A DNA stretch of 64,000 bases. Origin: Rhizobium sp. G21 (GTDB lineage: Bacteria > Pseudomonadota > Alphaproteobacteria > Rhizobiales > Rhizobiaceae). Where the stretch lies: the NCBI RefSeq assembly GCF_014158035.1, contig NZ_JACFXW010000003.1, positions 186,001 through 250,000 of the forward strand, read 5' to 3'. Below the pieces are notes generated by a model. The model had not been told where the DNA came from. It searched no databases and worked only from the letters and a program-made list of their open reading frames with translations. Shown here one piece after another: positions 36,513 through 45,718 of the stretch. Each line of letters begins with the position of its first letter. The first letter of the stretch is position 1. Made by a program: the position numbers and the translations under genes.

Positions 36513-37690
36513 GCGGGCCTCTCCTCGGAGGAAAGGCGGAGGTAAACCACATAGAGGAGAATCGTCGAGACGAGAAGCACGATTCCCAGCGCGCCGGCCA
36601 TGCCCCAATTGGCGGCGCCGGTGGCGTAATAGGCGATCACCGAACTGATCATCTGATCCTTCGCGCCGCCGATCAGCGCCGGCGTGATGTAATAGCCCAG
36701 TGCGCTCATGAAGACGAGCAGCGCTCCGGAGACCACGCCGCGCAGGCTGAGCGGCAGCAGGACACGCAGAAAGGCTTGGATCGGTGGAGCGCCGAGAGAA
36801 GCCGCCGCCGGCATCAGGTTTTTCGGGATGCCGATGAGAACGCTGAAGATCGGCAGCACCATGAAAGGCAGCAGCACATGGGTCATGGCGATCACCACAC
36901 CGAGCCGGTTGAAGATGAGCGGGACCGGGCCGCTGGTGAGGCCAAGCGTTTGAAGCGTGAGATTGATCAGGCCATTGTCCTGCAGGATGATGTACCAGGC
37001 GGCGGTCCGCACCAGCAGCGAGGTCCACAGCGGCAGCAACACGGCGCCCAGCAGCAGCTGGCGCTTCCAGCCCGTGGTCGATGCCGCCACCATGGCGAAT
37101 GGCAGGCCGAGGGCGATGCAGCAGGCGGTCACAATCGCGGCCATGACCAGGGTGCGGACGAGCGTCGTGCGGTTGGCGGAGGCTCCTTCAGGCGCGTTGA
37201 CGATGTGTCCGTCGGCATCTCGGGTCAGATCGACGGCCGCAAGCAGATTGCGGTCGGTGAGAGAGGCTCCGGCCGCATCCTGGATCGCCCGCCAGAAGGC
37301 AGGGTCGGCCCAACGCTTATCGACCGCGACCAGATCGGCTAGCTCGTGATCCTCGACGACGGCCTTGCGGGTCTTCGTCATCAGTGTGCGAAAGCCGGAT
37401 TTGGCGCTGTTGAGTCGACGGACGAGATCGCCGAAAAGCTCATCATCGCCGATATTGCGGATGTCGTCGGCAAGGCTCTGCTGCGCGTCGGCAGGCGGCG
37501 CGCTGGCGCGGTCCCAGTCCTTCAGAGCTTCGGTGACCGTCGGCAGGGCGTTGGAGGCCACCGGGTCGGACACCGCGGTCGTCATCATCGTCAGAAGAGG
37601 CGCGATGAAGAAAAAGATCAGAAACAAGGCGAGAGGGGCGACGAGGGCGAGGGATTTCAGCCGCCTCGAAAACCAGGTTCGGCGGATCAT
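36509..37690 (-). CDS. ABC transporter permease (PotB type) with a long periplasmic insert
   Basis: A 393-residue permease, about 100 residues longer than usual. After the first membrane segment (LVAPLALFLIFFFIAPLLTM, residues about 15-35) there is a soluble stretch to about residue 165, rich in Asp, Ala and Arg. Five more helices follow, with the EAA loop MPAAASLGAPPIQAFLRVL. The insert would be periplasmic and might contact the binding protein. It is translationally coupled to the ATPase gene upstream (4-base overlap). Confidence 0.87.
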   Translation of the reverse strand: MIRRTWFSRRLKSLALVAPLALFLIFFFIAPLLTMMTTAVSDPVASNALPTVTEALKDWDRASAPPADAQQSLADDIRNIGDDELFGDLVRRLNSAKSGFRTLMTKTRKAVVEDHELADLVAVDKRWADPAFWRAIQDAAGASLTDRNLLAAVDLTRDADGHIVNAPEGASANRTTLVRTLVMAAIVTACCIALGLPFAMVAASTTGWKRQLLLGAVLLPLWTSLLVRTAAWYIILQDNGLINLTLQTLGLTSGPVPLIFNRLGVVIAMTHVLLPFMVLPIFSVLIGIPKNLMPAAASLGAPPIQAFLRVLLPLSLRGVVSGALLVFMSALGYYITPALIGGAKDQMISSVIAYYATGAANWGMAGALGIVLLVSTILLYVVYLRLSSEERPA

Positions 37691-38754
37691 GCGACGATCC
37701 AGCCATGTTCGGGATAGAACGAGGCTCGAACGTCCTGTCCGATATGCGGAGCATCCGCCTTTCGCGGCGCCTTGACCACCAGGCTTTGACTTCCGGCTTC
37801 GATCTGAACCTGAAGATGGTCGCCATGGTAGACGACGTCGCGGACTTTCGCGATCAACTGGTTCTGCCCCTGGCCTGAGGTTCCGAGTTCAATGCGTTCC
37901 GGGCGGACAGAGACCTTGACCTGCTTTCCAGGCTCCATGCCTGTGGACGAGGCGACCCGAATATTCTGGCTGCTGCCGAGCGCAATAGTCAGGATGCCCT
38001 CGTCATACGACGTGACCCTGCCGCCGAGGAGATTGGTTTCGCCGATGAATTCCGCAACGAATTGGGTCCTGGGACGATCATAGATGTCGGCAGGGCCGCC
38101 GATCTGCTCGATCTTGCCATGATTGAAGATGGCGATCCGGTCCGACATGGTCAGGGCTTCGGTCTGATCATGCGTGACGAAGACGATGGTGAGGCCCAGT
38201 CGGTGATGGATGGCGCGAATATCCATCTGCATCTGTTCGCGCAGCTTCTTGTCGAGCGCGCCGAGAGGTTCGTCCATCAGCACGACCTCCGGTTCGAACA
38301 CCAGTGCGCGCGCCAGGGCGACACGCTGCTGCTGGCCGCCCGAGAGTTGGATCGGCCGTCGCTCATGAAAAGCGCCGAGTTGCACCATGTCGAGCGCCCT
38401 GTTGACCCGCTCGACGATCTCGCTGCGTGAGGCCCCGCGCATCTTCAACGGGAAAGCGACGTTCTCCACCACGGTCATATGCGGAAACAAGGCGTAGTTC
38501 TGAAACACCACGCCCATGTTGCGTTTGTGGGGCGGCAAGGCGTCTACTCGCTTGCCGCCCACGGAAATGGCGCCGCTAGTCGGACTTTCGAATCCTGCCA
38601 GCATCATGAGGAGCGTCGTCTTGCCCGAGCCGGATGGGCCGAGCAGACTGACGAACTCGCCTTTGGCGATCGACAGGTCCAGATTGTCCACCACGGTCAT
38701 GATGCCGAAGGACTTTGTGACCTTGTCGAAGTGGAGAAACGGTTCGCGCATCAT
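37687..38754 (-). CDS. ABC transporter ATP-binding protein (PotA type)
   Basis: A 355-residue ATPase: Walker A GPSGSGKTT near residue 37, Q-loop GVVFQNYALFPH, signature LSGGQQQRVALARALVF, Walker B VLMDEPLGALD, switch VTHDQTEAL, and a C-terminal TOBE domain. It powers the importer formed with the two permeases and the binding protein at 38833-39873. Confidence 0.92.
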   Translation of the reverse strand: MMREPFLHFDKVTKSFGIMTVVDNLDLSIAKGEFVSLLGPSGSGKTTLLMMLAGFESPTSGAISVGGKRVDALPPHKRNMGVVFQNYALFPHMTVVENVAFPLKMRGASRSEIVERVNRALDMVQLGAFHERRPIQLSGGQQQRVALARALVFEPEVVLMDEPLGALDKKLREQMQMDIRAIHHRLGLTIVFVTHDQTEALTMSDRIAIFNHGKIEQIGGPADIYDRPRTQFVAEFIGETNLLGGRVTSYDEGILTIALGSSQNIRVASSTGMEPGKQVKVSVRPERIELGTSGQGQNQLIAKVRDVVYHGDHLQVQIEAGSQSLVVKAPRKADAPHIGQDVRASFYPEHGWIVA

Positions 38755-38780
38755 GACCTGTCTTCGCTGAATTGACGATA

Positions 38781-38818
38781 CACGACATCCGCTGCCCGTC
38801 AGGAAAGCGGATGTCGTG
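38781..38818 (-). terminator. Hairpin between binding-protein and ATPase genes
   Basis: A 13-bp perfect stem (CACGACATCCGCT with AGCGGATGTCGTG) and 12-base loop lie 15 bases after the binding-protein stop. It probably reduces read-through into the transporter genes and stabilises the binding-protein mRNA. Confidence 0.6.
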
Positions 38819-38832
38819 CCTGCAGCGCCGAT

Positions 38833-39873
38833 TTACTGGGCGAGCCAGGCGTTGAAGCGCTGGGTCAGCTCTTCCGAATTGTCGGTCCAGAAGTCAACAT
38901 CGAGCGCGATGGCTCCCTTGATGTTCTCATCCGTGGTCGGCAGCTCTTTCTGGAACTGTTCCGGCACGAGTTTGGTCGCGCCGAGATTCGGCAGGCCGTA
39001 GGCGATGAATTCCGGAAGCTTGGCTTGGTTTTCAGCCTTGCTGGCATAGGCGATGAAGTCCATACCGGCATCTTTGTTCGGGCTGTCCTTCAGGATTACC
39101 CAGCTGTCGATGGCATAGACGCTGCCGGGAAACACGAAGCCGAACTTCTTGCCTTCGCTGCGGTTGATGCCGCTGATGCGTCCGTTATAGGCGGCGGTCA
39201 TGACCACCTGGCCAGACGAAAGAAGCTGCAGCGGCTGGGCGCCCGCATCCCACCAGATGATGTCGGCTTTCAGTTCGTCGAGCTTCTTGAACGCTCGGTC
39301 GACGCCGCCTTCGGCGCTGAGCACCTCGTAGACCTTGTCCGCAGGAACGCCATCGGCCATCAGCGCGAATTCGAGAGCGTATTTCGGACCCTTTCGCAGG
39401 CCGCGCTTGCCCGGGAACTTCTTCGTGTCCCAGAAATCGGCCCAGCTCTCCGGGGCGGTTGCGAGTTTTTCGCCATCATAGGAGAGACCTGTCGACCAGA
39501 CGATATTGCCGATGCCGCAATCGCTGACGGCGGCCGGCAGATAGGCGTCCTTGCCGCCGAGTTTTTCCCAGTCGAGCTTTTCGTAAATGCCGTCGGCGCA
39601 GCCGAGCGCCAGTTCTTCCGCTTCGACTTCGACCACGTCCCAGTTCGGAACGCCGGCTTTCACCTTGGCCTGCAGAACGCCGTAGCCGCCGTCCCAGCTT
39701 TCGTCGAGGACCGGCTTGCCGCTTTCGGCTGCAAAGGGCTGGAAGAAGATTTTACGCTGTGCATCCTGGAAGTTGCCGCCCCAGGACACGACCGTCAAGT
39801 CGCGCGCATGCACATTGAGACTGCCTGCCATCAAGATGGTGGAAGCGATGATCGTGGCCTTGAAGATATTCAT
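38833..39873 (-). CDS. ABC transporter periplasmic binding protein (polyamine/PotD type)
   Basis: Signal peptide (MNIFKATIIASTILMAGSLNVHARD) then a PotD-like fold: TVVSWGGNFQDAQRKIFFQP, with NWDVVEVEAEELALGC and IIWWDAGAQPLQLLSSGQVV. ATG 39873 was chosen over 39969 because of the signal sequence. First gene of the operon; a 17-bp motif shared with the divergent dehydrogenase promoter lies about 80 bases upstream. Confidence 0.9.
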   Translation of the reverse strand: MNIFKATIIASTILMAGSLNVHARDLTVVSWGGNFQDAQRKIFFQPFAAESGKPVLDESWDGGYGVLQAKVKAGVPNWDVVEVEAEELALGCADGIYEKLDWEKLGGKDAYLPAAVSDCGIGNIVWSTGLSYDGEKLATAPESWADFWDTKKFPGKRGLRKGPKYALEFALMADGVPADKVYEVLSAEGGVDRAFKKLDELKADIIWWDAGAQPLQLLSSGQVVMTAAYNGRISGINRSEGKKFGFVFPGSVYAIDSWVILKDSPNKDAGMDFIAYASKAENQAKLPEFIAYGLPNLGATKLVPEQFQKELPTTDENIKGAIALDVDFWTDNSEELTQRFNAWLAQ

Positions 39874-39951
39874 TGGGCGTTCCCTCTTGTGTTTTGATCG
39901 GTTGCTAGCAAAGCATGTTTCGAAACTTTGGGAAGCTGGCCGGCATCGCAT

Positions 39952-39968
39952 GTTCAATATACTCACCA
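39952..39968. promoter_or_regulatory. Candidate XRE-cupin operator, ABC-operon side
   Basis: GTTCAATATACTCACCA matches, with 15 of 17 positions identical, the reverse complement of 40612-40628. One copy precedes the binding-protein gene and the other lies between the XRE-cupin gene and the dehydrogenase. Both flank the regulator gene. Confidence 0.65.
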
Positions 39969-39989
39969 AGCACGTTAGAAGGAACCGGG

Positions 39990-40538
39990 CTAGTAGGTCG
40001 GCGGCGTGATGGCGCTGAGGATTTCGCTCGGTCCGCTGTGAACATTGCGGAAGCGGTGTGGCAGGCGGCTGTCGAAATAATAGCCGTCGCCGGGCTGCAG
40101 GATCTTTTTCTGGTTGCCGACCGTGATCTCCACTTTTCCGGAGAGAACCATGCCGGCTTCCTGAGCGGCGTGTGTGAATTCTTCGCCGGTATCCGCGCCC
40201 TCGGCATAACGCTCGTGGAGTATCAGCATCTGGCGGTTCGGGTGATCGAAACCCACCACGCGGTAGGAAATCGTGTCGGCTTTTCCAATTTCGACGAGGT
40301 CTTCCGCAGCATAGAAAGGCGAATAGGGCAGGCTGGACTGCAGGTCGGAGAAAAAGCCGGGAAGGGTGGTTCCGAGCGCATCGAGCACTGCGCCGAGTGT
40401 ATCCACGGACGGGCTCATCTTGTCGCGCTCCATCAGTGAAATCGTCGAATGCGAAATACCCGAGCGCGCCGCGAGCTCCCGGACGCCGAGATCGCGGCGA
40501 CGTCGCAATTCCCGTAGTTTGCTTCCTAATTTCGGCAT
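39990..40538 (-). CDS. XRE-cupin transcriptional regulator
   Basis: A 182-residue PuuR-like regulator. The HTH is near residues 8-60 (KLRELRRRRDLGVRELAARS, then GISHSTISLMERDKMSPSVD). A cupin sensor follows at about 110-178 (EEFTHAAQEAGMVLSGKVEI, then LQPGDGYYFDSRLPHRFRN). Such proteins often control polyamine or amino-acid-derived catabolic genes. It sits between the ABC operon and the dehydrogenase gene, with one candidate operator on each side. Confidence 0.88.
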   Translation of the reverse strand: MPKLGSKLRELRRRRDLGVRELAARSGISHSTISLMERDKMSPSVDTLGAVLDALGTTLPGFFSDLQSSLPYSPFYAAEDLVEIGKADTISYRVVGFDHPNRQMLILHERYAEGADTGEEFTHAAQEAGMVLSGKVEITVGNQKKILQPGDGYYFDSRLPHRFRNVHSGPSEILSAITPPTY

Positions 40539-40611
40539 GTAGAATTCCTTCCCTGCAAGAGCGCCATGGGTCGAGCGCGGCGGTCAGGTTTGGCCGCCGA
40601 TCTGATCCTAC

Positions 40612-40628
40612 TGGTGAATATATTAAAC
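40612..40628. promoter_or_regulatory. Candidate XRE-cupin operator, dehydrogenase side
   Basis: TGGTGAATATATTAAAC, the inverted counterpart of the site at 39952-39968. It lies 75 bases before the dehydrogenase ATG and 74 bases before the XRE-cupin start, so it could regulate both. Confidence 0.65.
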
Positions 40629-40702
40629 ATCCATTCTTGAGGCAATTGCTGCGGCCTGCCCCTTGGAAGATGGTGGCGCATCATTCCAAACAGGAGGTTT
40701 CG

Positions 40703-42001
40703 ATGTCGTCGCGTCTCGATGCGCTGCAAGGCAAGTTCACCCGGATCAAGGAGCCGACCCGCAATGCCGTGTCTGACACGGCGCCGGTCGAAGCCACCGT
40801 CAAAGAGATCATCGCCAATGTGCGCGAAAGGGGCGACGCCGCGGTTCGGGAGTATTCCCTCGCCTTCGACAAAGCCGATGTCGGCGAGTTCGAGGTCAGT
40901 GATGCGGAGAAACACAAAGCGATCGCCGATCTCGATCCCCAGACGCGAGAAGACACCGAATTCGCCATCGCGAATGTGCGCCGTTTCGCAGAGGCGCAGC
41001 TCGCAACTATTCTGCCGCTCGATATCGAGGCGCTGCCGGGTCTGCATCTCGGCCATCGGGTCATTCCGATCGAGATCGTCGGCTGCTACGTGCCCGGCGG
41101 CCGCTATCCGCTGTTGTCCGCTCCGGTCATGACGATCGTCCCGGCAAAGGTCGCCGGTTGCGATCAGGTGATCGCCTGCCTGCCGCCCAATGCGCATCCG
41201 GCCATGATCGCCGGCTGCCACCTTGCCGGCGCGGATCGCATTTTCCGGGTCGGAGGCGCTCAGGCGATCGCCGCCATGGCTTATGGCACAGAGACGATTC
41301 CCGCCGTCGACAAGATCGTCGGTCCCGGCAACGCCTTCGTCAACGAAGCCAAGCGCCAGGTCTTCGGCCAGGTCGGTATCGATCAGCTGGCCGGTCCGAG
41401 CGAGATCTTCATCGTCGCCGACGAAACCGCCAACGCCGCCATGATCGCAACAGACATGCTGGCCCAGGCCGAACATGATGTGCGCACCCGGGTTGGTCTG
41501 GTGACGACGGACCGCAAGCTGGCGGAAGAGACGATCCGCGAAGTCGAAAAGCAGCTGGAGACGCTGTCGACCTCGCCCGTCGCCGGCGTCGCCTGGAGAG
41601 ATTATGGTGAAGTGACGGTTGTCGATGACGAGGCGACGATGATCGCCTATTCCGACTTTATCGCCACGGAACATCTGCAGGTTCACACGCGCGACCCGCA
41701 TGCAACGGCGAAGAAACTGCGCAACTACGGTTCGATCTTCGTCGGCGAGCTGGCGAGCGTGGTCTATTCAGACAAGTGCTGCGGCACCAACCACACCCTG
41801 CCCACCATGGCGGCCGGACGCTACACGGGCGGTCTCTGGGTGGGATCCTATGTGAAGATCGCGACGCATCAATGGTTAGACGAACGCGGCGTCGCCGCCG
41901 TCGCCCCTGCCGCTGCGCGCCAGAGCGCGACGGAACAGCTAGAAGGCCATCGCCGCGCGGCGGCTCTCCGGCTGAGCCCGAAGCAGTTCGCAGCAGACTG
42001 A
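40703..42001 (+). CDS. Histidinol-dehydrogenase-family diol dehydrogenase
   Basis: A 432-residue HisD-fold enzyme: VGCYVPGGRYPLLSAPVMT, then RVGGAQAIAAMAYGTETIP and the Zn/active-site regions AQAEHDVRTR, ATEHLQVHTRDP and CGTNHTLPTMAAGRYTGG. The family makes two-step NAD oxidations of an alcohol to a carboxylate. Context (importer plus XRE-cupin regulator, no his genes) argues against histidine synthesis and for a catabolic paralogue such as the sulfopropanediol dehydrogenase HpsN; the exact substrate is unknown. ATG 40703 has AGGAGG at 40692-40697. Confidence 0.85.
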   Translation: MSSRLDALQGKFTRIKEPTRNAVSDTAPVEATVKEIIANVRERGDAAVREYSLAFDKADVGEFEVSDAEKHKAIADLDPQTREDTEFAIANVRRFAEAQLATILPLDIEALPGLHLGHRVIPIEIVGCYVPGGRYPLLSAPVMTIVPAKVAGCDQVIACLPPNAHPAMIAGCHLAGADRIFRVGGAQAIAAMAYGTETIPAVDKIVGPGNAFVNEAKRQVFGQVGIDQLAGPSEIFIVADETANAAMIATDMLAQAEHDVRTRVGLVTTDRKLAEETIREVEKQLETLSTSPVAGVAWRDYGEVTVVDDEATMIAYSDFIATEHLQVHTRDPHATAKKLRNYGSIFVGELASVVYSDKCCGTNHTLPTMAAGRYTGGLWVGSYVKIATHQWLDERGVAAVAPAAARQSATEQLEGHRRAAALRLSPKQFAAD

Positions 42002-42160
42002 CAACTCCTCCCAAGCGATTTGTCCGTGGGCCGTCGAAGAGATTCGGCGGCCCTTCGTCATGCGATCGCCGCTGGCGTTTTGATGAGAGGCTCGAGGTCA
42101 AGGGGATTGGGCGGCACGCGAATATCCGCGCGGCTAAGGACTCAACGCCTGTATCGCGCT

Positions 42161-43044
42161 TCAGGAAAGTTTGCGCGGCATGATTTTCATCGTCGCGGCG
42201 ATGGCCGAACCTGGCCCCAGCGCCGCCATGCCGTATTTCTCTGGTCCACCCTCGAGGTTGAAGGCGTCGACTGGATGGGAGACGGGTTCGAAGCAGAAGA
42301 AATCTGCATCGGCGGCCGGAGAGAACAGGACATATTGGCTCAGCGCTTCGCTGGCGGTGATACGGGCGCAGATCCCGCGCGACGGCCAGTCGATGGCGGC
42401 TTGCCGGTTCCAGGCGGAGAACCAGTTGTTGATCCAGCGCCCAGGCAGCGGCTGTGCGGTGTTGAAGTTCATGTCCGGATGCAGCGACACGGGTTCGACG
42501 GCCTTCGGGAGATGATCGTCATTCTCCAGCCAGACGTGATCGCAGCTTGCCGTCAGCCTTAAATCCCGGTCGCGGACGAACCAGGGATGAAAGCCGAGCC
42601 CGAACGGAAGGCGGATGCCGCGATTGGTCATTGTGAGGCTCATGACCAGAGTTGCGCCTTGCAGAGCATAGGTCACCTCCGCGTCATAGCGATAGGACCT
42701 GGCCCCGTCGCGGCGAGACGGAGATCGAGGCGATCGCGGGACTGGCCGGTGATTGTCCAGGGCAAGGCGAAGGCGCTGCCATGTATCGGATATTTCTCCG
42801 CCTCCATGTTGCGTTCGATCGCATGGAACTTGCCGTCGAAGGTGAAGCCGCCGCCCGACACCCGCCCCGAGAAGGGCGCCAACAGGATGTTGGAGAGCTG
42901 GAAAGGATGCGCCGTGTCATCGGGCGCGCGTCGAAATATAGGTTGCCAGCAGGCGCCATCGTGAAAGTCGTAAGCCGTTGCGCCCGCGCCCAAGTCAGGG
43001 CGGATGGTGACGCGGGCCTGGCCGTTGTCGAGCCTGACCGTCAT
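42161..43044 (-). CDS. Aldose 1-epimerase family protein (frame break)
   Basis: A GalM-like mutarotase: LSNILLAPFSGRVSGGGFTF, then KYPIHGSAFALPW (catalytic His region), LPFGLGFHPWFVRD, and FFCFEPVSHPVDAFN near the C terminus. Frame breaks near 42700-42707: one extra C or G restores ATGPRSYRYDAEVTYALQG and exactly 295 codons. It interconverts sugar anomers for the dehydrogenase encoded just upstream. The start ATG overlaps the SDR stop (TGATG). Confidence 0.83.
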
Positions 43045-43796
43045 CACCAGCCCCCGCTTATCTCGATATTTTGGCCGGAAATCATGTCTGAGGCGGGAGA
43101 AACGAGAAACAGCACAAGTTGGGCGACGTCGTCGGGCTGTATCCGGCTCTTGAGCGATTGGTTCTCGAGGATCCAGTCGCTATATTCCTTCAGCAGGTCG
43201 CCGAAGACGCGCTCCTCGGCCTCCGATACGACTGCCCCGGGCGAAACCGCGTTGACGCGGATGCCGCATGGCCCGAGTTCACGGGCCAGCGACTTGGTCA
43301 GGCCGTAGATTGCGCCCTTGGACGCTACATAGGGGACATATCCATCCCAGCGGCCATTCAGCGTGATCGAGCAGAAATTGACGATTTTGCCATAGGCTTT
43401 GCGCTTCATGCCCGGCGCTACGGCGCGTGTGAGGGCAAAAGCAGCAGAGGAATTGACGCGCAGCTGATCCTCGTATTCCTCCAGCGAGAATTCCTCGTAG
43501 GGTTTGTTGATGATCAGCGCCGCGTTGTTGATCAGGATGTCGATGCCGCCATATAGATCTGACAGCTGGGAGGCGCTGCGTTCACTCTCGGCGAGGTTGT
43601 TGAGATCCTGCTCGACAAAATGCGCATTGCCGCCGGCCTGCGTGATCTGCGAGGCGAAGGCGTCGCCGCCCTCGGCGCCGGGACGATCCAGCAGCAGCAT
43701 GGTGGCGCCGGCGTGAGCCAGCGTTTCGGCCTGCGCCCGGCCGAGTGTGCCGAGCGCGCCTGTCAGAAGCACCGTCTTTCCGGTCAGGACTCCCAT
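43044..43796 (-). CDS. Short-chain dehydrogenase/reductase
   Basis: A 250-residue SDR: cofactor loop TGALGTLG near residues 12-19, NNAA region (DILINNAALI), Ser in NFCSITLNG, and YVASK catalytic Tyr/Lys. C-terminal GQNIEISGGW is typical. It oxidises or reduces a sugar or sugar-acid with NAD(P). Between the importer ATPase and the epimerase, it probably acts as the first, sugar-oxidising step of this island. ATG 43796. Confidence 0.87.
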   Translation of the reverse strand: MGVLTGKTVLLTGALGTLGRAQAETLAHAGATMLLLDRPGAEGGDAFASQITQAGGNAHFVEQDLNNLAESERSASQLSDLYGGIDILINNAALIINKPYEEFSLEEYEDQLRVNSSAAFALTRAVAPGMKRKAYGKIVNFCSITLNGRWDGYVPYVASKGAIYGLTKSLARELGPCGIRVNAVSPGAVVSEAEERVFGDLLKEYSDWILENQSLKSRIQPDDVAQLVLFLVSPASDMISGQNIEISGGW

Positions 43797-43803
43797 GCGG
43801 GCC

Positions 43804-44544
<741 letters not shown>

Positions 44545-44546
44545 GC

Positions 44547-45529
44547 TCACTTGTGCGCCTCCACTTTGATCTTGCGAGACATTTTGCCCATCCAGCTATT
44601 GGCGACGACGGCGAACATGGTGAGAAGGCCGATGGCGAATTTGAACCAGTTGGCGTCGACTCTCGACAATACGAGACCGTTGTCGATGGTGCGGATGAGA
44701 AGCGTGCCGATGATGGCGCCGAAGACGGTTCCGATGCCGCCAGCCAAAGCCGTGCCGCCGATCACGGCCGCGGCGACGGCCTGAAGTTCGAGACCTTCGC
44801 CGATCGAGGGCAGGGGGAGCCGAGGCGGAGCACCTGCAGCAGGCCGGCAAAGCCCGCCAGCACCGAGCAGAGCATGAAGCAGACGATCTTGACCCGCTTG
44901 ACCGGAATTCCCATCGAGGCTGCGGCTTCGTTGAAGCCTCCCGTGGCGCGAATCCAGTTGCCGAAATTGGTCAGCGACAACAAGGCTGTCGCCAGGACCG
45001 CGATCACGGCGAACCAGATGAACGACATGCGCAAGATCGAACCCTGGAAGATATAGTCGGTGAACAACCAGGTTGGCAGGTTATCCGGCAGGAGCGGCGG
45101 AAAGCCGCCCGAAATCACGATGGTCAGCGAGCGGGCGATGAACAGCATGCCCAACGTGGTGATGAAGCTCGGGATCGAGAAGTGCAGCGTGACATAGCCG
45201 TTGACCAGGCCGACCGCGGCGGAGATCAGCAGGCCGATCAGCAGCGCCGCCGAAAAGGGCACGCCCGAATTCAACATCACGGCTATGCTCATCGGCATCA
45301 GCGCAAAGACGGAGCCGACCGACAGATCGAACTCGCCGCAGATCATCAGGATCGTGACGCCGATGGAGACCAGCGCAATTTCCGGCAGTAGGCCCATGAT
45401 GCCGCGTATGTTCTCGAAGGAGAGCAACACGCCGTTGGACTTGATCTGGAAGATGGCGATCAGAACGATGAGCAGGGCCAGCCCCGCCAGTTCCGGCTTG
45501 TCCAGATAGATTTTCAGAAACCGTTTCAT
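44547..45529 (-). CDS. CUT2-type ABC permease (frame break)
   Basis: An RbsC/FrcC-like permease with about ten hydrophobic segments: ILMICGEFDLSVGSVFALMP, then IPSFITTLGMLFIARSLTIV. Frame breaks at 44814-44818: one extra C (minus strand) restores RLGSPLPSIGEGLELQAVAA and exactly 328 codons. It pairs with the single-domain ATPase downstream and the binding protein upstream. ATG 45529. Confidence 0.88.
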
Positions 45530-45585
45530 CGGCAATAACTCGAATGTGGCGCTCCGGCAACATGACGGAACTGTGGATGTCGCTG

Positions 45586-45710
45586 CCCCTCACACTGCCG
45601 CCGCCATCCTCTGCCTGTAGGAAGGAGAGGGGAGATGGAGCGCCGAGCTTGCCCCAAGTCCCTTCTCCCCGCATGCGGGGGAGAAGGCGCGCCGGCAGGC
45701 GGATGAGGGG
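45586..45710. repeat. Palindromic intergenic repeat (RPE/RIME-like)
   Basis: A 125-bp element between the binding-protein and permease genes, bounded by CCCCTCA and TGAGGGG. It contains the hairpin CTTCTCCCCGCATGCGGGG followed by GAGAAG at 45662-45686. Elements with CCTTCTCCCC/GGGGAGAAGG arms are frequent in rhizobial intergenic regions. It may also act as a transcript-processing hairpin within the operon. Confidence 0.75.
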
Positions 45711-45718
45711 CAAATGTC

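Noticed and set aside
40703..42001. hisD for histidine biosynthesis
   Set aside because: No other his genes are nearby, and the importer, regulator and shared operator indicate a catabolic role.
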